From positions 41,993 through 105,992 of the forward strand of contig CAWFBW010000022.1 of assembly GCA_963814165.1 (NCBI GenBank): a stretch of DNA of 64,000 bases, written 5' to 3'. A program made the translations under genes and the position numbers. Below the pieces are notes generated by a model. It worked only from the letters and a program-made list of their open reading frames with translations. It made no database searches and was not told the DNA's origin. This DNA comes from DASRAA01 sp963814165. GTDB lineage: Bacteria; Acidobacteriota; Terriglobia; Terriglobales; Acidobacteriaceae. Of the stretch, positions 41,431 to 50,963 are shown in pieces (within the stretch, counting starts at the first letter, position 1; every line of letters starts with the position of its first letter).

Positions 41431-42441
41431 TAAATAATAGGGGTATTTACTTGACGCCACCAGATACAACAGGTTGTGGTTTGATCAAGACTGCAAACGG
41501 AACAGGGCCGACCTGCACGGCTTGCTGAGCCAATCGATAAAACAGTTTGCCGCGAGATTTGGATTTGCGGCGATTGAATCGAAAGGTGAACTCGTCCAGG
41601 TAATCGTCCAGATGGTGCGGTCCAATCGCGCCTTGGTGGGTGCCCAGCAGCCATCTCTTCAGCAGCGCGATCACGCGATGAGCGTGCGGAAGCAGATGCT
41701 CTCCCTCTTCTTGACGGCTCTGTATCTGGCGGTCATGAACGTATCCTTCCAATCCCAAATAGCCTCTCCAGCCGTCGGACCGGACCGTGCTTCCCGGCGC
41801 AATCGCCTCTCGAATGAACCCGTGCAAACTCGCGCTGGACGCGTCCGGTATCGTACGCAGACGAATGCGTCCGATTCCCTTTCCATCCTCTTCGGCGGCG
41901 GCGATAATCAGAGCCTTTTCCGCCGCCCCTCTGCCGATTGCGCCGGTTTCCTCTCCGCCCCAGTAGGCCTCGTCCACCTCCACAACGCCATCCAACCGGT
42001 CGCGGCCGGGTCTAACCATGGCGCGGCGCAATTTATGCAGCATCGCCCAGGCCGTCTTGTAGCTGCCCAAACCGAGAACACGCTGCAAACCCAAGGCGCT
42101 CATGCCGTTCTTTTGGCTGGTGATCTGCCACATGGCCCGGAACCAGATCGTCAATGGTACGTGACTATCCTGAAAGATCGTCCCTGCTGTGACCGACATC
42201 TCATACCGACAATGGCCACAAAGCCAACGTGTCCTCCGAATCGCCCAGGCATCGGCTCCTGCACACCGTGGACAGACCCACCCGCCAGGCCAGCGCAGTG
42301 CCGCGAGGTACTCAACACAGGCTTCTTCGCTGCAAAAGCGTCGCTCCAACTCAAGCAGCGTCTTCGGATAATCCTCGTCCATAGCCCAAAACACTATATC
42401 TTGGGGTTGGTGGCGTCAAGTAAATACCCCTAATAAATAAT
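41431..42441 (-). mobile_element. IS1595-family insertion sequence with 8-bp direct repeats
   Basis: Inverted ends AGGGGTATTTACTTGACGCC (from 41439) and the mirror GGCGTCAAGTAAATACCCCT (to 42431). The octamer TAAATAAT flanks it on both sides (41431-41438, 42434-42441), fitting the 8-bp target duplication known for this family. One intact transposase inside. Present once in the window. Confidence 0.9.
41447..42382 (-). CDS. IS1595-family transposase
   Basis: An intact frame of about 311 residues (MDEDYPKTLLELERRFCSEE). N-terminal zinc ribbon CPRCAGADAWAIRRTRWLCG-HC; ISXO2-like DDE domain: Asp in GVVEVDEAYWGGEETGAIGR, Asp in GSTVRSDGWRGYLGLEGY, Glu/Asn region YLDEFTFRFNRRKSKSRGKL, and the LPHAHRVIALLKRWLLGTHQ helix. 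The second, longer start at 42394 is less likely, as MFWA lies in the end repeat region. Confidence 0.95.
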   Translation of the reverse strand: MDEDYPKTLLELERRFCSEEACVEYLAALRWPGGWVCPRCAGADAWAIRRTRWLCGHCRYEMSVTAGTIFQDSHVPLTIWFRAMWQITSQKNGMSALGLQRVLGLGSYKTAWAMLHKLRRAMVRPGRDRLDGVVEVDEAYWGGEETGAIGRGAAEKALIIAAAEEDGKGIGRIRLRTIPDASSASLHGFIREAIAPGSTVRSDGWRGYLGLEGYVHDRQIQSRQEEGEHLLPHAHRVIALLKRWLLGTHQGAIGPHHLDDYLDEFTFRFNRRKSKSRGKLFYRLAQQAVQVGPVPFAVLIKPQPVVSGGVK

Positions 42442-42539
42442 TTAAGCCTAATTGATAGAAAACATTAGACTTACGAGATCGTATTACGTTCCAAGCAAGG
42501 GTTTGCGACCGGTTCGGATAACCGCGCTGTACAATATTT

Positions 42540-42663
42540 CAAAGGGCTCTGTGGAGCCGCGCCTGAGCGCGGACCGACAAGCGACACCAATCCCTTGCCT
42601 CACGAATTGTCTTTTACGCGTCGGGCTGGAATGAGGGAAGGACGTGGGACACAGGGGTGTGTG
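42540..42663 (+). ncRNA. Candidate structured RNA / dispersed element, copy 2
   Basis: Second copy of the 32697-32823 element. It has CCGCGC-ctga-GCGCGG (perfect stem), GACACCAATCCCTTGCCTCA at 42583, the same 33-nt spacing, GGAAGGACGTGGGACACA and GTGTG. A TACAAT -10-like hexamer at 42530-42535 lies just before its 5' end, which fits a transcription start at the element border; no matching -35 is seen. Located between IS1595 and the transporter gene. Confidence 0.45.
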
Positions 42664-42675
42664 AAGCGGAGCAAT

Positions 42676-42716
42676 TAGTAATTAGAAATTAGCCAAAAGC
42701 CAAAAGCGAAAAGCCC
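42676..42716. repeat. AATTAG / CAAAAGC short repeat cluster
   Basis: AATTAGTAATTAGAAATTAG followed by CAAAAGCCAAAAGCGAAAAG, directly after the transporter stop. The same two-part pattern occurs at 44020-44086 upstream of that gene. Confidence 0.55.
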
Positions 42717-42722
42717 TGCCCC

Positions 42723-43991
42723 CTAGGCCGCCTTCGGCGCCATCAGCTTGTCATACACCCACAGCAGAACGGCCGTCACCACGCCCGACGCCGATGATGA
42801 CCCACCACATGCCTGCCGGCTTGTGCTTCACTTCGCCGAAGTGGTGAATCAGGAACCCACCGAACCCTCCACCGATGAACGAGCCAATGCCGAGCGGCAG
42901 GAAGGCGAAGCCCATGTAGGTGCCTTGCTGTCCGTCGGGCGCCAGGCGCGAGATGTACTCGTAATACCGCGGCGACATCATGATCTCGCCCAGCGCGACA
43001 GCGACCAGGGTCAGCACCGCGCCCAGACCCGTCGGCACAGGATCAGGAGATCCAGCCCAGCGCGGTGATCAGCGTGCCGATGGTGATGGCCGTCAAGCCG
43101 GGATCTTTTGCGTGAGCAGGTTGATCACAACCGTGAGCGAAATCACCACCATCGGCCCGGTCACCAGCAGCAGCTCGGTGTCAATCGTCGGGATTGATGT
43201 AGTTGTGCACGTACAGCGGCAGGGTGATGAACTCCTGCCAGTACACGATCCAGTAGCCGGTGAAGATCAGTCAGGAACAGCATGAAGCGCGGATTGGTGA
43301 CAGCACCGTCATGAAGTTTCTGCCGGCCTGCGCCAGGCGAGGTGCGTCTGAGTTTCGCGATGCGGCGCGGCTCGCGGAAGAACAGCAGCACGCCGAAGAA
43401 CATCAGGAACACGCTGAGGGCGGCCACGCGAAACACGTTTTCGACGCTCATGCGTCTGGTGCACGTAGGAGGCCACAAACGGCCCGGCGGCGCCGCCGAT
43501 ATTCACCAGCGTGTAGTAAATGGAGTAGCCGATGGAGCGCACGTTTTCCTTCGACGAGTGCGCGGTGGTGCCCACCACCGTCGGCTTCACCAGCGCCACG
43601 CCGAACGCGGGCAGCGCCAGCACCAGCGCCACCAGCACGCCCAGCGGCACGGTCTGCCGCACCGGCGCCAGCCACGGCGACCCCAGCGATCCCAGCAGAA
43701 AATAGGCGCAGCGACAGGATCAGGTAAGCGAGCGCCAGCGCCTTGCGAAATCCCATGCGGTCGGCGAGGGCGCCGCCGAATACCGGCAGGAACCATACCA
43801 GTCCGCCGAAGAATCCGGTGAGCGTGCTGGCCTGCTGGGTAGGGAAATTGCAGGACTTCGTGCAGGTAGCGCGCCAGCGAGGCGAACGCCGCGTAATAGG
43901 AAAGCCGCTCGAACAGTTCGCTGATGTTGGCGACCCAGAAGGGCCGCTCGAAGCCGGTGCGAATGTCATCCCAACGCTGGGCAAAGCTCAT
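42723..43991 (-). CDS. MFS transporter, POT/PTR2-like, heavily frameshifted
   Basis: About 420 residues with many membrane spans. Start MSFAQRWDDIRTGFERPFWV then ANISELFERLSYYAAFASLA, which matches the ELFERFSYY start of proton-dependent oligopeptide transporters. Others: VLVALVLALPAFGVALVKPT, SKENVRSIGYSIYYTLVNIG, GAAGPFVASYV, RVAALSVFLMFFGVLLFFRE, ALGEIMMSPRYYEYISRLAP, DGQQGTYMGFAFLPLGIGSF, IGGGFGGFLIHHFGE, end YDKLMAPKAA. The S-P-x-x-Y and APxGQQGTYMG blocks support the POT group. Breaks at about 43840, 43690, 43450, 43350, 43270, 43190, 43040 and 42780. Peptide or related substrate is inferred. Confidence 0.82.
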
Positions 43992-44019
43992 AAGAAGTTG
44001 TCAGTAGCCAGTTGTCGGT

Positions 44020-44086
44020 TGTCAGAAAAACTAGCAGCTAGCAACTAGCAGGCATAGCAATTAGCACTTGGCAAAAAGCGAAAAGC
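44020..44086. repeat. Degenerate TAGCAACTAGCA / AATTAGC / AAAAGCGAAAAGC repeats
   Basis: Upstream of the POT-like gene: CTAGCAGCTAGCAACTAGCA, then GCAATTAGCACTTGGC and AAAAAGCGAAAAGCA. Same two-part type as 42676-42716 and partly 1084-1100. Confidence 0.5.
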
Positions 44087-44115
44087 ACTGATCTTTCTCC
44101 CCGTTCTCTGTACCT

Positions 44116-44435
44116 CTATGGTGATGCCGTTTGTTTCTTCAGCCGAGGATCGCGCGTAGCGTCTTCTTCCACCTGCGCGGCCCGCACGCCTGCGACACGA
44201 ATCAACTTTTGGCGGCTGGATTCTCCGGCGGCTATCGTAACTGACGAACGCGGAACATTCAAAAAATCTGCGAGGAAGGCGATGCAGGCCTCGTTGGCGC
44301 GGCCTTCGACCGGAGGAGCAGTCAGCGCGAGTTTCAGCGCGTCGCCGACTGCTCCGGTGATGGCGTTCTTGCGCGCGCGAGGGTGGACTTTGACTTGGAA
44401 GGTCGCGCCCGCGGCGTGTCGCGAATGGGAATCAT
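44116..44435 (-). CDS. DUF167 (YggU-like) protein
   Basis: About 105 residues. Start MIPIRDTPRA at 44435, then one frame change to FQVKVHPRARKNAITGAVGD, ALKLALTAPPVEGRANEACI, AFLADFLNVPRSSVTIAAGE, SSRQKLIRVAG. The AxPVEGxAN and xGxxSRxK motifs define DUF167. ATG overlaps the yggS stop (ATGA), a very common pair. Function unknown. Confidence 0.9.
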
Positions 44436-45134
44436 GGTTTGGGGCGCTCTCCGAAGATGGCCGTGCCGATGCGCACGCAGGTGGAGCCCTCTTCGATGGC
44501 GACTTCGAAGTCGTGCGACATGCCCATGGAGAGCATGTCGAGGTTGACGCGGAAGATTGCGGGCAGCGAGTCGGTCGCGCAGTTCGCGCAGCTTGCGGAA
44601 GTAGGGCCGCGCGCCTTCGGGGTCTTCGGTGTACGGCGGGACGGTCATCAGGCCGCGAATGCGCAGGTTCGTCCACTGCGGCGCCTGGCCGAGGATGGCC
44701 TCGATCTCGGGCGAATCGGGCGCGAGGCCGCTCTTGGCCTCCTCGCCGCCGACGTTGATCTCGATCAGGACATCGAGCGTCTTGCCGAGCGTTTGCGCAG
44801 CGTCGTTCAGGCGCTGAGCAAGTTTGGCCGAGTCGATGGAATCGACGGCGTGAAAGATCTCCGCGGCCTTGGTCGCTTTGTTCGATTGCAGGTGGCCGAT
44901 CATGTGGAACTCGGCGTCTTTCAGTTCCGCGAGCTGAGGGAATTTGTCGGCGAATTCCTGCACGCGGTTCTCGCCAAAGAGGCGCTGGCCCGCTGCGTAG
45001 GCTTCCATGATCGCCTCTGCGGGGAAGGTCTTGCAGACGGCCATCAGCGCGATTTCGTCGGGCTTCGCGCCCGCGCCGCCGCGCCGCAGCGTGATGCGCT
45101 CACGGATGGCGGCGAGTTGTTCGGCAATGCTCAC
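44432..45134 (-). CDS. yggS: YggS-type pyridoxal phosphate homeostasis protein
   Basis: PLP-binding COG0325 protein that buffers PLP, about 234 residues. Start MSIAEQLAAIRERITLRRGG; PLP lysine in ALMAVCKTFPAEAIMEAYAA; QRLFGENRVQEFADKFPQLA; FHMIGHLQSNKATKAAEIFH; LDVLIEINVGGEEAKSGLAP; LRIRGLMTVPPYTEDPEGAR. After a frame change near 44575: MGMSHDFEVAIEEGSTCVRI and GTAIFGERPKP, stop 44432. All signatures present. Confidence 0.95.
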
Positions 45135-45219
45135 GAAACTTCAGTCTAATGCAAAAGCGCGGAAGTCCTCCGCGCCCCTAACAATCGACGCTGAGCAACC
45201 TGATAACTGTACAACTGTC

Positions 45220-47272
45220 CTACATGATCGCCGTCGGCGGAGCCGGCTCGTCGGGACTGCCCGCGTTTGCCAGGGGCACCCGCACCATCACGAACGCCAG
45301 AATCACCAGCACGATGAAGCCCGACATCACATTGGGATGCTGCGAAGATCACCGGCAGCGGCCATTGCTTGTACCGGAAGATGGCGATCACGATGCCCAT
45401 CAGCGCTTCGCCCGCGATGAAGCCGGACGCGGTGAGGACTCCCAGCATTCTCGACGCGTGCCTTCTGCGCGTCGTTGAAGTCGCGGCGGTCGCGCATGCT
45501 GTCGGTGATCCAGCGAATCATGCCGCCAACGAAGATGGCGAAGGTCGTCTCGAGCGGCAGGTACATGCCGACGGCGAAGAGCATCGGGCTCTTCACTTCG
45601 ATCATGATCAGCGCGATGCCCATCAGGATGCCGACCACGATCAGCGGCCACGCCATTTCTCCGCCCACGATGCCGTGCGAGAGCATGGCCATCAGTCCGG
45701 CCTGCGGCGCTGACAGTTGACGGTCGCCGAATCCGATGCCGCCGCCGTTGATGTTGGCCTGGTTGAGCAGCATCAGCACCGGGAAGAGCGCGAAGCTGGC
45801 GACGGCCACGCCCATGAAATCGCCAATCTGCATCTTGCTGGGAGTGCCGCCGAGGATGTGTCCGACTTTCAGGTCCTGCAGCATCTCGCCCGCGACCGCC
45901 GATGAAACGCAAACCACGGCCGCGACTCCGAGCACGGCCGCGACGCCGTGCATGCCGGAGACGCCGATGAGGACCATCAGCAGCGCGGCGATGATCAGCG
46001 TCGCGAGCGTCAGTCCGGAGATGGGGTTGTTGGACGAGCCGATCAGGCCGACCAGGTTTCCCGAGACCGCGGCGAAGAAGAAGCCGACGATGATCATCAC
46101 GATGGCCGCCACGATGCCGCGTTCCAGGAGTCGGCGTAGCTCTGTATAGAGCACCATCATGCTGATCAACACCAGGAGCAACCCGCCGAATACGAACTTG
46201 GCGTTCAGGTCGCGCTCGGTGCGGGCCGTGCCTGCGTGCGCTGCGGCTGACTTCTTCAAGTCGGAAACGGCGCGCGCCATGCCGGAACCGAGGCTCTTGC
46301 GCATGCGGAAGAGCGTGTAGCAGGCGCCAACCAGCATGCCGCCGACGGCGATGGGGCGCACGATGAAGCTCCACACCGCTCCCGCCTGCCCGGCCCAGAA
46401 GCTGTGTCGGGAGTGGTGCCTGCCGGCACGAACTGCGCCACGAAGGTCGGCCCGCCGAGGAAGAGGATGAGCGGAACCAGCAGGCCCCAGGCGATCACGC
46501 CGCCGGCGAAGTTCAGCGACGCCAGGCGCGGCCCGATGATGTAGCCGACGCCAAGATACGCCGGACTGATCGCGGGTGCGGAGACCGTGGTTACGGCGCC
46601 GGCTGCTAGCTTGGGCGCGTCCGCCGAGCGGCCCATGCGCACAAAACTCGTGCCCAGGTTGCCGACGTTGACGATGAAATCTTTGCTGGCGTTGAACAGG
46701 TTGAACTGGCCGAGCAGGTAAACGATTCCGCCGAATCCCATGTTGCCGAAAAGAATCTTGGCGGCGCGGCTGCCTTGCTGTCCGGCGATGTGAATCTGCG
46801 ATGCGGCAACCGATTCCGGGAAGGGAAGCTCGGGGTCCTCGACCATCACCCGGCGCAGCAGAGTGACGAACAGAATGCCCAGCGCGCCGCCGACCAGCAT
46901 CAGGATCGACGACTTCCAGTAGGCATGCTCGAAGTCGAACACCGGCCATGCGCCCGAAATCACGAATGCCGGAATGGTGAAGATCGCGCCGGCTGCGACC
47001 GACTCGCCGATCGAACCGACGGTACGGGCGATGTTCTCCTCGAGGATCGAGCCCTTCATGAGCCGAAGGACGGCCATGCCGATGACGGCTGCGGGATAGG
47101 TCGCAGCAATGGTCATGCCGGCGCGCAGGCCCAGATACGCATTGGCCGCGCCCAGGACGACCGTCATCACCAGGCCGAGCAGGACGGCGCGGAGCGTGAA
47201 CTCCGACATGGTGGTGTTTTCAGGAACGTAGGACCGGAACGTCTTTTCCGGCGCCGCGGTGGTCGCACTCAT
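45220..47272 (-). CDS. OPT-family oligopeptide transporter
   Basis: About 683 residues, some 14-16 spans. Start MSATTAAPEKTFRSYVPENT and MSEFTLRAVLLGLVMTVVLG, AANAYLGLRAGMTIAATYPA, SILEENIARTVGSIGESVAA (OPT signature), LPFPESVAASQIHIAGQQGS. Later SFIVRPIAVGGMLVGACYTL, GLIGSSNNPISGLTLATLII, GEMLQDLKVGHILGGTPSKM, MLYLP-like LFAVGMYLPLETTFAIFVGG. C-terminus FIVLVILAFVMVRVPLANAG stops at 45220. Breaks at about 46400, 45440 and 45340. The NPISG and VGHILGGTP motifs fit the prokaryotic OPT/oligopeptide-iron group. Confidence 0.93.
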
Positions 47273-47628
47273 AGACGAAGACCTCGTGTCGAGCCCAAAT
47301 AACTGTGACGGCGCAAGTTAGCATGCCGGGAGCACTTGATACAAGGGCATGTTAGCGCGGAGTCCATTCTATCGCGTGGAAAAGAACAGCGCTGCCGAAG
47401 CGATGGCAACAGGCAAACTGGACCACCGGCGACCGATTGCATGAAATGGTGGTGAATCCGAGTCCGGGAATCTGCCTCGGCATTGCACGGCTTCGCCGAA
47501 ATTACTATACTGATTGCGCAAGTGCTTTCCGTGCCACGGTAGCGCGAGCGTGCGTTGCGGGTCGGGAGGCACCATCGACTGGAGGGTGGTCTTCAGCAGT
47601 CGTGCGACTCTAGATCGACAGCGACGAA
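47273..47628. other. 356-bp divergent intergenic region (OPT / comF)
   Basis: No gene. Carries the promoter at 47483-47511 on the plus strand. Long frames on the minus strand here are not protein-like. Confidence 0.5.
47483..47511 (+). promoter_or_regulatory. Sigma70-type promoter for comF-HNH
   Basis: TTGCAC (47483-47488), 17-nt spacer, TATACT (47506-47511). Expected start near 47518, about 110 nt before the comF start. Confidence 0.6.
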
Positions 47629-48570
47629 GTGAGCGCGCCGAGCAGCGTAAGTCCCTCGTCGCGCCAATTGTTGACGGCAGTACGTAGCGTTTTTTCTGTC
47701 TTCTTTCCCTCCGATTGCAGGCTCTGCGGTATTCCCCTCGTAAACATTTCTCGTCTTCCCGTATGCCGGGAGTGTCTGGATTCCATGCACCCATACGTGC
47801 GCCGCAATGCGTACAGTGCGGTGAGCGCCTGTTGCCGGCGCAGTTGCTGATGGGCGACGGACACTGCCAGGGATGCCGCGATTTCGAGCCGGAGTTCGAC
47901 CGCGCGGTGTCGTTCGGCGAGTACGCCGGAGCGTTGCGCGGGCTGATCCATCTCCTGAAATACGACAAGGTTTTACCGGCTGCGCCGGTTCTGGGCGGCA
48001 TGCTGGCCGAGGCGATTGGGCAGCTGGCGTAGCAAAGACTTGTTGCCGCTGATCGTTCCCGTCCCGTTGCACGCCAGCAAGCGCGGGGAGCGCGGCTTCA
48101 ACCAGGCGGAATTGATCGTTCGTGCCGCAGCGAAGCGCCTGCCGAAGCCGGTCGAAGTTGCATCCGGATTGTTGAAACGGGAGCGCCCGACGCAGTCGCA
48201 GGTGGGGCTGACGCGCGAAGAGCGCGTGGCCAACATGCGCGACGCGTTTCGCGTCACCGACCCTCAGCGTGTAAAGGGCGGTACGGTGATCGTCGTCGAT
48301 GACGTGATGACGACGGGAACAACCGTTTCCGAGTGCGCCCGCGTGCTGAAGAAGGCCGGGGCGGAACGAGTTTGGGCAGCAACGGTGGCCCGCACCCTGA
48401 AAGTCGCGGTGCTGCCGGAGTCTGTCGAATCCGGGGAAGAGGAGGCTCACGAAGACGGCGGAGGTGGCTGTTTCGGTTTAGTGCGATATGTCCATGGCAG
48501 CTCAAAGCACAGCGTCCCGCTACGGAAAATCACTGGCCGGCTGCATGCACGATGCGCGGGTGCATTCTGA
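47629..48570 (+). CDS. ComF-family phosphoribosyltransferase
   Basis: About 290 residues. N-terminal zinc-finger: FFPSDCRLCGIPL, LPVCRECLDSM, PQCVQCGERL, GHCQGCRDFEPEFDRAVSFG. Then YAGALRGLIHLLKYDKVLPA, PLIVPVPLHASKRGERGFNQ, AELIVRAAAKRL, RPTQSQVGLTREERVANMRD, AFRV, and PRPP loop TVIVVDDVMTTGTTVSECAR, VLKKAGAERVWAATVARTLK. Frame changes near 47780 and 48030. The open frame runs to 48570 over the next gene; another frame shift may instead end it near 48481. ComF proteins are linked to DNA uptake/competence in some bacteria; the role here is not proven. Confidence 0.9.
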
Positions 48571-49102
48571 GGAGCGCGTGCACCGCTCGCCGATGCACGC
48601 ACCCGTGCTGGTGCTGAACGCTTCCTATGAACCGATCAATGTGTGCGCGGCCCGGCGCGCCGTCATTCTGGTGCTGAAGGGCGTGGCCATGATGGAAGAG
48701 GCCAACGGACAACATCTGCATGCGGCGCGCATCGCGATCAAAGTTCCGTCGGTGATTCGCCTGCTGGAGTATCGCCGCATACCGCACCAGACGCGCGCGC
48801 TGTCGCGGAAGAACATCCTGCTGCGCGATCGCAATACCTGCCAATACTGCGGCAAGATTCTGGCTGCGGGCGAGTTGACGCTGGACCACGTGATTCCGCG
48901 CTCGCGCGGGGGCGCGTCCACCTGGGAGAACCTGGTGGCGTGCTGCCACAACTGCAATCGCCGGAAGGGCAATATGCTGCCGCATGAGGCCAACATGCGG
49001 CTCACGCGCGAACCGCGCGCCTTCAATCTGCATACCAGCCGCCACATCATGCGACTGATGGGCCGCTCCGACTCGAAGTGGCAGAAGTATTTGTACTACT
49101 GA
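48488..49102 (+). CDS. HNH endonuclease family protein
   Basis: An intact frame of 204 residues from ATG 48488; the internal Met at 48548 (MHDARVHSEERVHRSP) is an alternative. Conserved: PVLVLNASYEPINVCAARRA, VILVLKGVAMMEEA, IRLLEYRRIPHQTRALSRKN, RDRNTCQYCGKILAAGELTL, DHVIPRSRGGASTWENLVAC, CHNCNRRKGNMLPHEANMRL. Zn cysteines CxxC ... CxxC around the H-N-H core (DHVIPRSRGG, N in WENLVACC, NRRKG). This chromosomal HNH family (often beside tetrapyrrole or competence genes) is widespread in free-living bacteria; cellular role unclear. Confidence 0.93.
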   Translation: MSMAAQSTASRYGKSLAGCMHDARVHSEERVHRSPMHAPVLVLNASYEPINVCAARRAVILVLKGVAMMEEANGQHLHAARIAIKVPSVIRLLEYRRIPHQTRALSRKNILLRDRNTCQYCGKILAAGELTLDHVIPRSRGGASTWENLVACCHNCNRRKGNMLPHEANMRLTREPRAFNLHTSRHIMRLMGRSDSKWQKYLYY

Positions 49103-49126
49103 GCAGTGCGTTGCGTAGCGGCCGTC

Positions 49127-49189
49127 GCGGACTAAAGTCCGCTCGGCGGGTCAAAAATCAACGTTTATCGGCACGACAGAAATCGTGCC
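49127..49189. repeat. REP-like palindrome doublet
   Basis: GCGGACT / AGTCCGC (49127-49133, 49136-49142) and GGCACGA / TCGTGCC (49170-49176, 49183-49189). It lies between convergent genes; first unit has the same core as 28990-29009. Confidence 0.6.
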
Positions 49190-49246
49190 CTGTGCAAAGC
49201 CGATCAGACTCGACTTTTTACCGCACAGCTGACAAGCCGTGCCACT

Positions 49247-50130
49247 TTAGGCTACTAGTTCTTCGGCGGCTGGCTGCGCCGGCGTTGCTGGCTGGCGGCT
49301 GCCGCCGGTTTGCGGCGTGTCCTTGGTGATTTCCTGGCCTTCGTAGGTGATCTTCGACGTTCGCTCCGAAGCGCTTGTAGTCGGTGTACTTCACGATCTG
49401 CCTGATGTGAATGTCGCCGGTCGAGAAGTGCAGCACGTCATCGACCTTGGTGTAGACCGGGAACCAGTATTGCCGTCGACCTGCTGGCGCCAGGTGGTGA
49501 AGTTGGGGAACAGATTTTCCTGCCCGCCTCTTTCTTTGGTGCCGAGGTCAGGAACGTTCTTGCCGTAGGTCTTCACGATCTGGAAGTCCTGGTCGTCGAC
49601 CCAGATGCGGCCCTGAAAATAGCGCTTGTTCTTCTCGATCTGCTTGGGCGCAATGTCGAAGACATAGGTGCCGATCTCATCGATGCGCTGCTTGCCGACG
49701 TAGAGGATCTGGTACTCCGGAATCTCATCGGTCGTCAGCACGAACGGCATGCGATTGCGGATATCGTCGTAGTCTTCCTTGGTCATCAGTGATGCCCTGC
49801 AGCGTCGACTGCCGGAGCGAATACGACGTGCTCAACCCGGTTGCCCCGGTCGTCGAACAGCACATCCTCGACTTCCTTGAACTCGCCGTTCACCGTGTCG
49901 CCGTCGAGGGTCTGCACCGTCAGCGATTGGCGGTAGGCATACTGTTCCCGCGCGATCTTGAATTCCTTTTCCTTGGCGGCGAAGCGCTGGATGATCTCCT
50001 GCTCGGTGATGCCCTGTGGCGGCGAAGTATCAAGCTCGCCTTCGCCGCGCTGGGCGCGAGCGGTGGAAATCAGGGCAAAAGATAGCAGAGCGAGGGCAAG
50101 GAAGCGGGAAGAGACACCTGGGACCTTCAT
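49247..50130 (-). CDS. Exported protein, outer-membrane lipoprotein-sorting-like fold
   Basis: About 290 residues. The start MKVPGVSSRFLALALLSFAL gives a clean signal peptide ending STARAQ; an upstream Met at 50148 is possible. Mature parts: ITEQEIIQRFAAKEKEFKIA, REQYAYRQSLTVQTLDGDTV, RNRMPFVLTTDEIPEYQILY, VGKQRIDEIGTYVFDIAPKQ, RYFQGRIWVDDQDFQIVKTY, QYWFPVYTKVDDVLHFSTGD, IHIRQIVKYTDYKRFGANV, KITYEGQEITKDTPQTGGSR. The GRIWVDDQDFQIVKTYG part resembles LolA/LolB-like or DUF4292-type lipocarriers. Frame changes near 49795, 49470 and 49360. Stop at 49247 in the corrected frame. Function not known. Confidence 0.78.
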
Positions 50131-50246
50131 CGAAATACCTGTATTCATTGTATTCGATTGAAACCCATCAAAGGGGAAGTGTTGCGGTGGGTGGGGAGAA
50201 GGCAAAGGCAAGCGACCGCGGATCGCGAAGCCACGTGCTCGCCCCT

Positions 50247-50963
50247 CTAAATGGCCAGCCTTTGCAGGGCGGGCGTGTTCTGGATCAGCAGAGTGGAACC
50301 ATGAAGCTCGGCAATGCGCTGTTTACGAAAATCGGCAAGCGTGCGTGTAACTGTCTCCCGCGACATGCCGATGATTTGACCGATCTCCTCGTGGGTCAAG
50401 GCCACTTTGATTCCCGTAGCAGTCGCCATCCCGGCGTCCTCGTGCGACCAATCCAGTATCAGGCGGGCTATTCGTTGCGGGGCGGAGCGCATGACGAAGG
50501 AGCGAAGGTGTTGGTACGCCTGCTGGCACTCTTGGCTTAGATGGATTGCCGCCTGCATGTTGGCCTCAGTATGTTCCGCTAGAAACTTAAGAAAGTCGTT
50601 CCGTTTCACAAAATTCAGCTGGCACGGTTGGCCGGTTTCCGCCGTCGCCTGGTGCGGGAGTCCAGAGATGGTTGTGTTCAGTCCTAACACCTCGCCCGGT
50701 TGAGCAATCTTGAAAATGAGGGTCTGGCCGTCGCTCGAAGTTGTCGACAATTTCACTCTGCCCTTGCATAGGATGTAAATTCCCCGGCACGCCTGGCCTT
50801 CGCCGAACAGCGTTGCGCCCGCCGGATACGCGAGCGTGAACTTTATCTCTTGAAAGGCTTCCATGTCGGCTTTAGGCAATCGACAGAAGAACCCCTCAGA
50901 ACAAAGATGGCAGGAGAGACAGTCTTCGACCAGTTCCATTCCGTACGGTGAATGCATCGTCAT
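50247..50963 (-). CDS. CRP/FNR-family transcriptional regulator with N-terminal cysteine cluster
   Basis: Intact, about 238 residues from ATG 50963 (MTMHSPYGMELVEDCLSCHL); a longer frame upstream is not domain-like. N-terminus CLSCHLCSEGFFC has four cysteines (Cx2Cx2Cx5C). Then cNMP-binding fold: FKIAQPGEVLGLNTTISGLP, YPAGATLFGEGQACRGIYIL, CKGRVKLSTTSSDGQTL. Dimer helix HLSQECQQAYQHLRSFVMRS; HTH_Crp: VALTHEEIGQIIGMSRETVT, RTLADFRKQRIAELHGSTLL. The cysteines suggest a redox/oxygen-sensing Fe-S cluster, but spacing differs from the E. coli FNR arrangement. Convergent/near the exported protein gene, divergent to S9 peptidase. Confidence 0.92.
   Translation of the reverse strand: MTMHSPYGMELVEDCLSCHLCSEGFFCRLPKADMEAFQEIKFTLAYPAGATLFGEGQACRGIYILCKGRVKLSTTSSDGQTLIFKIAQPGEVLGLNTTISGLPHQATAETGQPCQLNFVKRNDFLKFLAEHTEANMQAAIHLSQECQQAYQHLRSFVMRSAPQRIARLILDWSHEDAGMATATGIKVALTHEEIGQIIGMSRETVTRTLADFRKQRIAELHGSTLLIQNTPALQRLAI

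Noticed and set aside
47369..48001. Minus-strand open frame over the comF promoter and N-terminus
   Set aside because: Overlaps the zinc-finger part of comF in antisense, with no recognisable domain.
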